Below are positions 1 to 9,679 of a stretch of 27,061 bases of DNA, one piece after another. The stretch's first letter is position 1, and every line of letters begins with the position of its first letter. The stretch covers positions 22,406-49,466 of the forward strand of contig MU632016.1 of the NCBI GenBank assembly GCA_026770615.1, read 5' to 3'. Below the pieces are notes generated by a model. It saw only the letters and a program-made list of their open reading frames with translations, did not search any database and was not told where the DNA came from. This stretch comes from Pavlovales sp. CCMP2436. Taxonomy: Eukaryota; Haptophyta; Pavlovophyceae; Pavlovales. A program made the position numbers and the translations under genes.

Positions 1-32
1 CCAGCGCAGCCGACTAAGGCACGCAGCAGGCA

Positions 33-102
33 ATGGGCGACGCAGCGCTCAGACCAGCAAAACATTCAGAACAGTCAGACGCCAGCTTGAATCCCTATCA
101 GT
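33..102 (-). repeat. Dispersed repeat A, copy 1
   Basis: This stretch is the reverse complement, with few mismatches, of 14193-14261. Its inner part (51-102) also matches 13474-13524. The shared core, read on the minus strand, is CTGATAGGGATTCAAGCTGG, then GTCTGACTGTTCTG and TGCTGGTCT. Each copy has a TA-rich run next to its CTGATAGGG side. This suggests one end of a small mobile element found beside TA repeats. No coding potential is seen. Confidence 0.75.
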
Positions 103-187
103 ATATATATATATAGTACTCATAACTAGGCATAACAGTAACTAAGTTAAAACTTGAATACTAAATTATAAACAGAATTAATCATTA

Positions 188-1825
188 ACGTCTCAACCCC
201 TATTATAGGCCACTTTTGGACGTATCGGGTCATAGCAACGCTATAAAAGGTCGGGGGAAGGCGCTTGATGGCCTGAGAGATAGTGTCGGAAGCCTACTCC
301 TGGCTCTGTCTGGTACCCTATTGGACTGCCCGGGATTGAAATATCCCGGCCCCTTCTCGAGTCTTCTACGGCTGCTTCGTTGCCTGTTCATCGCATTTCA
401 TCAGGTTCTCTTACTTACTAAGAGATCTTGTGACACAGCCTCAGCGCCGCCGTACTGCTCTTTACTGCAGCTCTCTGCATCTTGACTCTTCGTAGCTCTA
501 GCTCTCTCTCTCTCTCTAGCTGCCTTCGACGCTCACGCGTCTCGGACTCTGATCCTCTCTTAGCTCGTGCTTGCGTTCAACACCGCTAGCATCTCAATAG
601 ATAGCTATGGGTGTTGTGGACGTGTCCTTAGAAGTCTGGCCTCATCAGACAAGCCCCTGGACCGCCGCTACAGGTCATGTCAAGTCCTTTTAAAAGGACC
701 ATCAACGTGACCTATTATTGGCCACCCGACCCCAGAGCCCATCCGAGGGCCTGGAGGCCCCCAAAGCGGACCAGCGGCAATTGGGGATGTGGGGGCAACC
801 CCGCCAATCAACCCATCGGCGGAGGCCACGCCTCGCCGCCCTCCACCCACTCCTTAATGAACTCGCGGACGAGGCTGGCGTAGCCCGGCAGGTTGGACTC
901 CGGCTCCCACGTAAAATCGATCGGAGAGCTCTGCTCAAACCTCTCCCACTCGACCTCGTACTCGACTTGTTCCTCATGCGCGCGTCGTAGATCATGGACG
1001 GCAGGAACTCCCCGCTCGCATTAGAGCCCTCCTGGCTCCTGCTCGGTCTCGTCCCCAGATGGTTGAGGTTATCAAAACCCACAACGACGGGTTGCTGCGT
1101 ATCCCCCCCGCGGTGATAGGCGCTCTTGGATCCGGTTTCGCCGACGACTTTGTTCGAGGGGAGGTCGGGCTCGAAGCTCGTCTCGTCCATGGTGTAGATG
1201 GCATCGGGCTTGAGCAGCGGGAACTTCTTGCGCAGGTTCTCGTAGGCGGTGTAGAACGCGTCGAGCGTCTGCGGGTTGGCCTCGCGGAACTTGAACTGGT
1301 TGTAGTCCTTCGTGCCCCCAGCCACGCGCACGGCGACCTCGACGGCGTTCGGGCAGTGCGGCGGGAGCTTCTCCTGCACCCCCTTCTTCCCCCTGCCCCG
1401 CCTTCCCATCCGACCCATCGAGGTCCGTCGATCTGGGCGAAAACCTGTTTTTTAAACGCGTGCCGGTCAGAGCAGCTACGCGCGAGTTCTCAAGAGATTG
1501 CGACGACACCGGCATTGCCGTGACCGCTAGCTCACAGGGAACGATAGGATCTATCAGCGAGCTCAGTGGCCGCTTCTGTTCGTGCGCTATAGTACATTGA
1601 GTCGAAATCACGGCCGAAATTTCAGATTCTGCGCAACGCGCGGCGCACTCGCACAGCTGACCAAGAGGTCGGACAGGGACGTGCGCTAGCTTGCCGGGCG
1701 CGTCTTGGTGCGGGCTATCCGGCGCCCCAACTTTCGTCGCAAATTTCCCAGCCGTTACCTCGTAGCGCACAATTGCGCGCAAGTGGCCAATAATAGGGGG
1801 CGGCCAATAATAGGGGTTTAGACGT
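188..1825 (-). mobile_element. Tc1/mariner-pogo-like DNA transposon, decayed
   Basis: The ends at 188-213 and about 1800-1825 are inverted copies of each other, sharing ACGTCT, then AACCCCTATTAT and GGCC. Each is flanked by TA (186-187 and 1826-1827), the target duplication expected for Tc1/mariner and pogo transposons. The terminal core CCTATTATTGGCCAC recurs inside both ends, at 709-724 and, inverted, at 1784-1800. Either a second element is nested or the subterminal repeats were duplicated. The minus strand carries the transposase remnant. 214-707 has no convincing gene. It contains a CT microsatellite (about 501-518), a CCGGGAT/ATCCCGG hairpin (about 329-348) and a TATAAAA at 242-248 on the plus strand. 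Confidence 0.7.
808..1418 (-). pseudogene. DDE transposase remnant with C-terminal chromodomain, frameshifted
   Basis: The minus frame entering at 1418 reads a transposase-like stretch. It has ANPQTLDAFYTAYENLRKKF, then IYTMDETSF (the first catalytic Asp block of DDE superfamily endonucleases), VGETGSKSAYHRGGDTQQ and VVVGFDN. It continues into FLPSMIYDAR. Near 977 the frame must shift by one base. The next frame then reads EEQVEYEVEWERFEQ, FTWEPESNLPGY and LVREFIKEW, a good chromodomain, and ends at TGA 808-810. The later catalytic acidic residues of the DDE triad are not visible between the two parts, which points to an internal deletion. Upstream sequence to about 1782 in another frame (for example SSQSLENSRVAALTGTRLKN) may be the transposase N-terminus. 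The gene lies inside the 188-1825 inverted repeats. It is not functional as it stands. The chromodomain could instead derive from a chromovirus integrase, but no other integrase part is seen. Confidence 0.65.
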
Positions 1826-1901
1826 TATATTAAAGTTATTAACTATTAACTATCACGTTTATTTGAACGACCCCCCGAATGATCTAGCGCACGACCAGCC
1901 C

Positions 1902-3030
1902 TCATGCAGGCATGACCCCCGTGAGTGACTGCTTCTGCGAGTCGCCGCGCTGCGACGAGCGGCCACAGCACGACCTGATGGCGGCGAAGAACCCACGGCG
2001 CTGGCGGGGCGCCTCGCGGACGTCCACGGTCACCGGCGCGGCCTCCTTCGCCTGTCTCGCGACGAGCGCGTCACAGCGCTTCCCAAGCGGTCCGTACAAC
2101 CTCTGGCGCTGCTTCCTCCGCGCCGCGTACTCCCCTTTGATGGAGCTCACCGTCTTGACCAGTTGGCTGTGCACGAAGGGGGCGATGACGGTGATGAGCA
2201 CGTTGACGAGCCACGACGGCACGTGCAGCGAGCCCGGGTCGAGGCTCAAGGTGTAGGTGAACGCGCAGCGGTCGGCCGTGACCGGCTTGCCGCCCGGCAC
2301 GGGCGCCGTCTGCGAGGTGAGCGGCGTGAGCCGAATGCCGGTTCCCTCACGGAAGTAGGCTGCCTCCATGTGCTGCAGCTCCTGAGGCATGGCCGCCATC
2401 GACTCGGGCGTCGTCCTCAACTCGATGATTAACACGCCGGAGCGCTCCAGGAAGTCGTAGCCCCACGCGTCGAAGATGTTCGAGCGGTTGGAGATGGGCG
2501 ATGGCAGGTAGAGCTCAGAGGCAGCGCGGAGGGAGACGAGAGACTGCTCCTCGACCACAATCGCCTGGGGCACGTTCTTGCCTGCGGGCCGAGCGCAGCG
2601 CGGGCAGAAAGGAGACGGAGGTGGGTGAGCCAGCGGGGGAGCGGTGCCGCTGGCCCCCGGCGCAGGCGGCCGCACCGTTCCACGTGGGCACCAAGTCCCA
2701 CTCGCGCAGGATCACAAGCATGTCCATGGGAGGCACGTCGAGGATAGCCTCCGCCTTGAAGTGGTGCATGTTCCCCTCGGTATAGTGCCATAGCAGCATG
2801 CCCTTCCCGTGGTGCTTCCCCCAGATCTGCGGGGCGTCCATGTGCGCCACCAGGCTGTCGACTGATGCGAGCTTTTCGTCCAGGTCGCGGAGCAGCGCCT
2901 CGCCGGCCGTGCCCAGCGCGGCCGCACCGGGCTGGCGCAGCAGCGCGATCGACTGCAGGATCTGCCCGCGGTCCATCAGATCGGCTACCGCCGCGAGTCG
3001 CTTGGTCTCGTCCGCACGGTTGCTGAACAT
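1902..3030 (-). CDS. START-domain lipid-binding protein, two exons
   Basis: The coding exons are 3030-2676 and 2581-1902, joined across a 94-nt GT-AG intron (2675-2582), for about 344 residues. The splice restores VPTWNG/KNVPQAIVVEEQ, which matches the START family pattern in which a DLVPxWN block precedes the lipid-pocket strands. The N-terminal roughly 60 residues are helical. The START fold runs from about residue 70 (IWGKHHGKGMLLWHYTEG) to about 265. Near its end is PSWLVNVLITVIAPFVHSQL, the amphipathic C-terminal helix typical of START domains. A basic tail follows (RRKQRQRLYG, later FFAAIRSCCGR). START proteins bind or move sterols, phospholipids or other hydrophobic ligands. The ligand cannot be told here. 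No signal peptide or clear membrane anchor is visible. The ATG at 3030 is the first in frame and sits just inside the coding-like sequence. Confidence 0.75.
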
Positions 3031-3534
3031 GCCGCTTTCCGCGCTGCAGCTGCTCAGTCGCCGATCGGTTTCAACGGCAAACTGGCGTTTCTCGCGTTTT
3101 TGAGTTTCGTTGTTTTGTCACACAGGAAGCTGAATACCCGTACCGGACTCTCCTTCTTTTCAATTTACCCCTATCCCCTATCCTTATACCATTTACCGCG
3201 CGGGGGCCACCGACTGACATGGTGGTCCAGTCGATGTACCCTTCTGGTTCCTCTCTTCTAGCTATCATACCGAATGACAACACGCACCAACTACCAACGC
3301 CAACGGTGTTTGGGCGATTGGGAAACCGCTGTCGGCTCCCCAACTGGCGCGGCCGAGAGGATCAGCCGGCCGGTGCACAGACGAGCATAGTCAGCCCGAC
3401 ACTCAGGGGTTTTCATCCTGAGCGTTAGTCGGGCCAAAATGGATAAGCCGGGTATGTTCAATTTGAGAACCTACCGGCCCCCCCTACATCTCGCCTTGGG
3501 GAGTGACAACGCAGCAATCGGCCGTAGGCCGACG
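3031..3534. other. Intergenic, no gene seen
   Basis: There is no convincing coding sequence here. A bulged hairpin lies at about 3388-3437, with GCCCGACACTCAGG facing CCTGAGCGTTAGTCGGGC. It is probably the 5' flank of the START gene, which reads away on the minus strand. No clear promoter motif stands out. Confidence 0.5.
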
Positions 3535-3674
3535 CCCGGCTCTTAGAAAGCCCCGCAGGGCCCCCGGGGGCCCCGCCGGAGGCGCCTATGTGACTAACAT
3601 ATAACTAACTTGTCACATAGCCCGGGGGCCCCACGGATATTCCCCGTACGTTACGCCTTTTCTAAGAGCCGGGC
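3535..3674. repeat. Foldback (MITE-like) element with nested palindromes
   Basis: The outer arms are CCCGGCTCTTAGAAA (3535-3549) and TTTCTAAGAGCCGGG (about 3658-3673), a 15-bp perfect inverted repeat. Inside, CTATGTGAC (3586-3594) faces GTCACATAG (3612-3620), with GGGGGCCCC blocks between the outer and inner arms. The whole 140 bp can fold on itself. No target duplication is obvious and no coding potential is seen. Confidence 0.7.
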
Positions 3675-3729
3675 CGACGCTAACGAACTAAACTGCAAAA
3701 TATTTTACATCCGAGATAAAATGAACCTG

Positions 3730-3797
3730 CGGTAAGCCGCGAGAGCGTTTTTTAAATACGAGCCAAAGAAAGCCGGCGGTTAGCCGCGAGAGCGTTT
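3730..3797 (+). repeat. Short direct repeat at the 3' side of the retroelement
   Basis: GCGGTAAGCCGCGAGAGCGT (from 3730) and GCGGTTAGCCGCGAGAGCGT (from 3776) are two copies about 46 bp apart, each starting with a small GCGG/CCGC stem. They lie where the minus-strand reverse transcriptase-RNase H reading frame ends. They could be part of the element's terminal region, but no matching copy is seen at the other side. Confidence 0.6.
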
Positions 3798-6213
3798 CCC
3801 GCCCCGCTCGGCGAACGCGCCGCGTCGGGTTTCGGGCCCTCGCCGACGAAGGCAGCGGCCTGCAGGCCCAGCGGGACCCGCAAACCAACCCACACCGCGC
3901 TTGTTGCGCGGCGCACCCGATCGGCGAGCTCGAGCCGGGACGGGAAGTCCGCGAGGTTGGACTTTGACGGGCACCAGCTCATCCAAATCCTACCCCGAGC
4001 TCTGACACACGGGCCCAGAACCTGAAGATCACCCGCGCGACGCTCGCGCTGGCCATGTACGCCTTCATAAGCCCCCAAAGCGATGCCGTGTTATCGATGA
4101 ACAGCCAGCAACAGCGACCGCGCAGCCGCTCGCCCTGATCACCTTCGACCACGGCGAGGGCTGCGAGTGCCTCGAGCATTGTGATGCAGCGGAGCGGGTT
4201 ACCGTACTCCGCATGCTCAAGTACCAGGTTATTCGGTACTAGCTGCTCGCCGAACTCCACCACCGCGGCACCACCCGGTATGAGCGATGGGTAGGAAGCC
4301 ATGAAGCCGAGTCCCGCGCGCGTGCCCTCCTGCATGGTATCTGTCAGGATGACCACGGGGGGTCGTGCCGCGGCCAGACGTGCAGCACTGCCTCCGGGTG
4401 TGACTCGACGAGCTTCAGAAAGAAGCTCAGCGCCTCGGCAACGTGCGGTGGGAACTCAGAGCCTCCCTCGTCGTTGCGCATACCGGTGGTGAGCCGTTGC
4501 TGCGGTCTGTACTGCCACGATGCGAGCACGCGCAGCGCCGGCTTGCCCACTTTGCCGAAACAGGGGTACGCCGAGAAAAGGAGCTTGCCCCGGAGGGAAG
4601 CAGCCTCCGTGCGGCCCAGGGCGCCTGAGGCGAGGTACCGCTCGATAAGAGCGCATACCTTGTCCTTGCGGCGCTCGGAGACCCGCATGGTGACCACGCC
4701 GCGCAGATGCGCCTGGGAGAGGTCCGACAGGAGGCCGAGGAACACGTTGATCGGTGCGAGGTTTAGGTGCTTAGGCAGCGACAGTGGCATGCCGAGTTTG
4801 ACGTGCAGCTCCCAAAGGATCGCCTGTCCCGACGCCCGCGCTCTTGACGGCCGGAAGAGCTTGGGTAGCTGCGAGCGACTGCCGCGCGTCGCGATGACGA
4901 ACCCGGGCTCGGTCTGGATGTAGTCGTCATAGTAGTGGTCAACAATGATGGCGAACAGCGCCCGCAGGGCACGTACGACTAGCTTCGGCCACCATAACTG
5001 AGCTCCGAAGTCCAAAATTATGACCGAAGGACTCGAAGAAGACGACCGCGGACGCCTCCGGACTCCAGACCGCGACGAGCGTGCAGCGCGGGTCCTTAAC
5101 CGGTATCCGTTTGTACGCCTGAGAAATGTCGTCCCCGCCTGTGAACATCGCCGGCATGCCGCCGCCGGGTAAGTGCGACGCCACCTCCTCGCAGACCAGC
5201 CCCGGGAAGTCAGCGCACATGCACGTCAGTGTCTCGTAGAGGACGGTGGCCTCGTTGTGCTTGCTCCACCTGGCGTCGTCGATGGCGCGCCAGTCGTCCC
5301 CCGTTTCCCCCTTCGGGATAGCCCCGCGGGGGATGGGGTGCAGCCGCTCGAAATTGTGGCGCTCTACTTCTAAGCGCGGTAGCGGTCCACGGGCTAGGCC
5401 CTGGCTCACCTCCGCCACCGACTGGTCGTAGGCGGCCGCCACGCGCGCGCGTTCTCCTCTGGCGATCGCCGCTTTGGCATTGCGGGCGACGTGTGCAACG
5501 GCGCGCTCGACTGCGCCTTTGCCGCCCGCTTCGAAGTCGGCGAGCGAGATGGTTGCAGACTGCTCGCAAGGCCGGAAGAGGTTGCTCGACGGGATCGGCC
5601 CAACCACAGGGAACCCGAAGACTAGGCGGTGCGGGAGCTCGACGTCCGGCCACTCGAGCGCGTCGATGAGGCACGCCACCAGGCCCACGGCGAGGGGACT
5701 AGCGTCTGTGGCCACTGTCTGTGGCATGAGCGAGCGTAGGCGCTCGTTGAGTGGCTCGAGCTCCTGCGTAATCTTGCAGAACTCACTCCAGACCCCCGCG
5801 CGCCACTCCGGCACGTCTCCGTGGGTCCGGTGTCTCTCGATGAGAATTGACACCGCCTCGCGCAGGTCGGCTGGCAGGCCACCGACGCGTCCCGCGAAGG
5901 GGTTGGGAAGGAGGAGCGCCTCGTTCCAGAAAGCTTCCGGGGAGAGGGCCGCCTCCTCTGACGCATCCACCGCCCCGGCGATGGCGCAGAGAGCTGCGAG
6001 CTCTTTCGGGTGGCCGGACGCGGGCTCGAGGCCGCCCGGCAGGCGCTGGCCCGAGAGGACACGCACCGGCTTGGCGGCCTTTGCCGGCGGCCGCTCGTAC
6101 GGCGCGCGCACCAACCGCGAGCGTTTGATACGCTGCACACACGACTCGAACTCCGAGCCCGGGCCGCCCTTTAGCCACGCGAGGCAGGACTGCGCGCTAG
6201 AGGCACCGGCCAT
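3752..6213 (-). pseudogene. Reverse transcriptase-RNase H of a DIRS-like retroelement, broken
   Basis: The minus frame from 6213 (MAGASSAQSCLAWLKGG) reads about 200 residues of unassigned N-terminus. The reverse transcriptase then begins around FGFPVVGPIPSSNLFRP and includes GDDWRAIDDARWSKHN. The palm motif GGDDISQAYKRIPV carries the first catalytic Asp, followed by FFESFGHNFGLRSSV. A frameshift near 5000 moves to WWPKLVVRALRALFAIIVDH, then the catalytic YYDDY and a thumb-like region. A second shift near 4350 moves to VVILTDTMQEGTRAGLGF (RNase H start), ITMLEALAALAVVEGDQG and LFIDNTASLWGLMK. A third near 3990 moves to CPSKSNLADFPSRLE, the RNase H C-terminal signature. RT followed directly by this RNase H type, with no protease or DDE integrase, resembles DIRS/Ngaro elements. 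No tyrosine recombinase is seen. Three frame breaks make it inactive as a single gene. Confidence 0.75.
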
Positions 6214-6652
6214 GGGTGGTCCGCTGTATTCTTTTTTAAACTACGACTTACTTACAATAGAAAAGTTCGCTTTTTAAAAAAAAACATCGCGCGTAAGCTC
6301 CCCATTGCCGAGCCCGCCACTTTAGGATTCGGGCGCTAGCCCGTCCGGTTGGCGTTGGCCCGGAATTGGGCCGTGCTGGCTCGTCGGCTTCTGCCGGCGG
6401 CCGCTCGTACAGTACGTGCATAACTTGCTTTGCCTGATACGCGGCACGGGCGCTTTGTACGTCAAGCCAGGGTCGCCATTCCCCCCCCCCTCCCCGCCCC
6501 CCTGCGGGGCGGGACTGCGCGCCGACCCTCCGCGGCTAGAATCGTGCACGCTCCGACCTTGACCGAGTCTTTCCAAAATATCAGATTTTAAACTCGGTCA
6601 AGCAAAACGCTCCAAGGACCAAAACGGCTCGTTCGAACGTAGACTCGCCCGA
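6214..6652. other. Head-to-head spacer with partial duplication and hairpin
   Basis: This spacer separates the 5' end of the minus-strand RT gene from the 5' end of the plus-strand gene at 6653. TGCCGGCGGCCGCTCGTAC occurs both inside the RT gene (about 6082-6100) and here (about 6391-6409). On the minus strand, weakly similar words follow in both places, consistent with a degraded duplication of the RT 5' end. A C/G run lies near 6481-6515. CTTGACCGAGT (6558-6568) pairs with ACTCGGTCAAG (6592-6602), an 11-bp stem with a 23-nt loop. The spacer is a likely site of shared or divergent promoters, but no core motif is clear. Confidence 0.5.
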
Positions 6653-8325
6653 ATGTCGCAGCCCACTTCGCAGCGCGTGAGCCGCAGCACCGCCGGCATC
6701 CCCGCCCCTCGCTTCGAGGCGACCGAGAAGTCGCCCTCCGTGGGCAAGAAGGCGAAGACGATGGCCGCCGAACCGAAGGCGCCCGACGCGGCGGGCGTCA
6801 ACAAGCCGAGGGGCTCGAAGAGGCCGGTGGCCGCACTTTCGTCGGCCGGGGTGGGGCCTGCCGCGGCCAAGAAGAGCAAGGGCAACGGTACTCCCGCCGC
6901 GGTCGAGACGGACAAGGGCAACGACACGGGCACGGGCCGGGGCAAGTCGCGCCTCGGCAAGGTATGCGCGCGAGGGTGCAGGGCTTGCGTTTCTCCAAGG
7001 GGGCGGGCCGCGCCCGCACGCCGCGCGCGGCCAGCCCCGGCGGTCAGGCGCCTGGCTGGGCGGGTACGGCCCGCGGCCCGCGGCCTCACAACGCGGCTTC
7101 GGCGTCTGCCGACGAGACGGCGCCGCGCACCGAGACCGAGGAGGAGCTGACGGACGGCGCCGCGGCCGAGACCGAGGAGGGGGCGACGGGGAGCGACGCC
7201 GCGGCTGAAGGGGAGGGGCGCGCTGAGATCCAGGTCAAAGGGTCCAGGTCGACCTCCAGTGGCGAACCGACGCCGAAGCCCACCGCCGCGACCCGCATCC
7301 CTGCCGGCATCCACCCCGCCGAGTCGCGGCCGCCCGCCGCCCGCGCGCTTGGGAAATCGCTCACGCCTACCCGGCCGACTTCCCCGGACGCGAGGCTGGT
7401 GGCGCTGTGCGTGCGTGCGGACGAGACCTATGGCGAGGAGCTTGCGCAGGCGCTCGGTCTCTGCGGCCTCCCGTCCCTCCGGGCGATCGCCTGCAGCGAC
7501 CACTGCCGCCTGAGCGGCGGCCTCTCGCTGCTCAGCTTCCCCAACGAGGGTGACGCGCTCTTCACGGCCATCATGCACCTGCACGAGCGGGTCGAGTTGA
7601 CTGCCCCGGCCGAGTACACGGACGCAGTCCCGGACGAGGAGCAGCGCATATCGCTTATCTTCGCGCTGGTGATCTGCCTGCGCACCACGTTGGAGCGCCG
7701 GGAGACCACGCGCCCGTCGCACTCCTCGGGCCCGCCCGTCGCCGCGGCGGCGGCCACCAACCCGGAGGAGATGGCCGACGGCGCCCCAACCCCGAGCCTC
7801 AAGATCGGGTGGTGGCGCAAGATCTGGGCCGCGTACCTCACGCTGACCTGACAGGAGCTCAACGAGGCGGAGATGCAGGTCGCGTCGCAGGCGTTCCAGT
7901 TGGCACGGGCGCTGCTCGGCGGGCAGCTGAGCCTCGTTGACCTCGACAAAGAGCAGACCACCCACGGCGCTCTGGCCAACGGCTACTCGAGCAAGCTTGC
8001 CGACATGGTGATCGGCGGCGGCGTGCACATGACGCTGCGCGACGAGAGCGCCATGACCACTGGCGCTCCGCCGAAGATGACCAGCGTCGGGCAGGCGATC
8101 TGGACTCTGGTCGTGCGCTCCGAGGCGCTGGCTGCCGTCGCCAGCAACATCGAGCTGCCGCCGATTGGCGCCGCGGGCGACACGCACACCCCGAAAGCGG
8201 GCTACATGATGGCGGTCGCAGGCGTGGGCCAACTGGCACCGCACGTCCACGGTGCGTCCACGGCCAGCGAGGCGAGATCTGGGATGTTATTTGCTGCTTG
8301 CTCTTATTTCTGTTACGCGGGATAA
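6653..8325 (+). CDS. Unrecognised two-exon gene with in-frame TGA (Gag-like or host orphan)
   Basis: Exon 1 (6653-6961) encodes a basic, Ala/Lys/Pro-rich low-complexity start (MSQPTSQRVSRSTAGIP, later PVAALSSAGVGPAAAKKSKG). A phase-0 GT-AG intron of 86 nt (6962-7047) joins it to the frame that continues to TGA 7849-7851, giving 370 residues. The second part has an acidic Glu/Thr-rich segment (TETEEELTDG), then a more folded-looking region (RLVALCVRADETYGEELAQA, LSLLSFPNEGDALFTAIMHL, WWRKIWAAYLTLT). After the TGA the same frame runs on for 157 residues (ELNEAEMQVASQAFQLARAL, IWTLVVRSEALAAVASNIEL) to TAA 8323-8325. G/C is high at third positions on both sides of the TGA. I do not recognise the family. 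The basic-plus-helical layout and its place beside the RT gene allow a Gag-like role, but the opposite strand argues for caution. The TGA may be a mutated TGG. It could also be spliced out (phase-0 GT at 7669, CTGAC then CAG at 7854). Confidence 0.5.
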
Positions 8326-8357
8326 AGTCCGGGTGGGGTTCACCCCGCTCGGGCTTT
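8324..8357 (+). terminator. Hairpin at the 3' end of the 6653-8325 gene
   Basis: AAAGTCCGGGTGGGGT (8324-8339) and ACCCCGCTCGGGCTTT (8342-8357) are 16-nt arms with only T-G type mismatches, so the RNA can pair along almost its full length. The hairpin overlaps the stop codon. It may act in 3' end formation or be the edge of an element. The role is inferred only. Confidence 0.4.
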
Positions 8358-9679
8358 CCGCGCGTTCCTGATCTCTGACTAAGTCACGTCCCGCCGTCGC
8401 CCCCCTGCCGGACCCCGTCCGCATGGGCCATAACCTAGCTAATAATGTCATGGGAGAAGTCCGGGTAGCTGGTAGCACGCCAACAGCAGTGTCCACTGCC
8501 AGGCCCCCCAATTTTCGAGTTTACACAACGTCACATGCGCTCAGCCGCTCACACGCGCTCAAGATCAAGGTCGACGACCAAGGACCGGCTGCTCGATCAG
8601 GATCTAATTCTACGATGCACTTCATGGTTTGAAGTCGCGAAAAGTTGCTCCCGTCATAGAACAGTACGAACATGCCTCTCGCTTCTGCCTCTTGACAACG
8701 GTTTCGGCCAAAATCGACGATGAGTTTTGTTGGTTTCAGATTGTGATTGTCACACTCAGCATTGCTGCTCCCGCGCGCTCCTCGCGCTCCTTGTCAACGG
8801 TTTCTGCCAACTAGACCAAACTGAGCGCTTGTTTTGTCGGTTTCAGATTTCGATTGTGTCCCAAATATACATACACCCGGTTGATCTTAAATATCAGGAT
8901 CTACGATGCACCCACACACTGTTTGGACTTTGGAATCGCGGTAACTAACTTCGTCGTTGGTATATTGCAAGGAATCTACTAATTACCACTCGCGAGTACG
9001 CGCCTTCTCCGCGACTGCAGGCTCGGGCTGGCCTGCAGCGCGCGCGCGTCGAGCGGAGGCCGCGAGTCCAGCAGCAAGGAGAAAGTGCTCTCCGTGTCCC
9101 CGTGAAGCGCTTATGTTACTCTTCGACCAGTGACGTGCGTCTCATTGGGTACACACTAAGCTGCACCGTACGATCCCGCCCACCCAACGCATGTTCTCTG
9201 CTGCGTGTCGGCATGAAGCTCTTACTGTCTCAGACACAGACCTGTTGAAAACTGCTGAGCCGCTAGTAATAATATACAACTGATTCCATTAAGCCATGCT
9301 GAGCCGCTATATATATATTAAGAATTACATCGTATAGTAACTTTAAGATAAAGTTCTATCTTACTACTCTTAGTTCTAAGTACTAATTATGAGTTTAAAC
9401 AAATTGAAGTTCTTTCCTGCTACTGGTTACTAACTCTTAAGTCATACACAAACAAAGTGAGAAATGTTGATATGTAATAAATATAAATATGCATGGTCAT
9501 GATGTAACTACCTAACTCCGAGACTTGGATGTACAGTGACTAGGTCCAAAGGTAGCTTTGCTTGCGCGCGCAGTAGCTGCACCGCGGCACAGGCGCGGCG
9601 ATGGGGGAGGGGGGGGGCACGGCGCTGAGCAGCCCGAGCGCTCGGCGCGAGTGCCCAGACTAATAGATAGGCATCTCCC
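8358..9679. other. Repeat-bearing intergenic region
   Basis: No supported gene is present. A degenerate tandem pair lies at about 8680-8870: CTTGACAACGGTTTCGGCCAA and, about 100 bp later, CTTGTCAACGGTTTCTGCCAA. Both are followed by GTTTTGT(T/C)GGTTTCAGATT. ATCTACGATGCAC-type words also recur (about 8610 and 8901). 9290-9540 is AT-rich. A G-run lies near 9604-9617. Confidence 0.5.
9240..9309 (+). repeat. Dispersed repeat B ends (two partial copies)
   Basis: ACCTGTTGAAAACTGCTGAG followed by CCGCTA (9240-9265) and CCATGCTGAGCCGCTA (9294-9309) match the repeat B terminus found at 13363, 14333, 18761, 18985, 19498 and 26762. Each is followed directly by TA-rich sequence. Confidence 0.7.

Noticed and set aside
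216..485. 89-residue plus-strand frame near a TATAAAA
   Set aside because: It lies inside transposon ends, has no recognisable domain, and its codon use is unlike that of the host genes.
5474..6277. 267-residue plus-strand open frame
   Set aside because: It is antisense to the reverse transcriptase gene and compositionally biased.
6598..8250. 550-residue minus-strand open frame
   Set aside because: It is antisense to the plus-strand gene with better codon pattern. The peptide is Arg/Gly/Ala-rich, a typical shadow in GC-rich DNA.
9240..9309. tRNA-derived SINE (the GGTTCAACAGG word in repeat B resembles a B box)
   Set aside because: No matching A box at the right spacing and no cloverleaf fold are seen. 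The inverted pairing fits a DNA element better.
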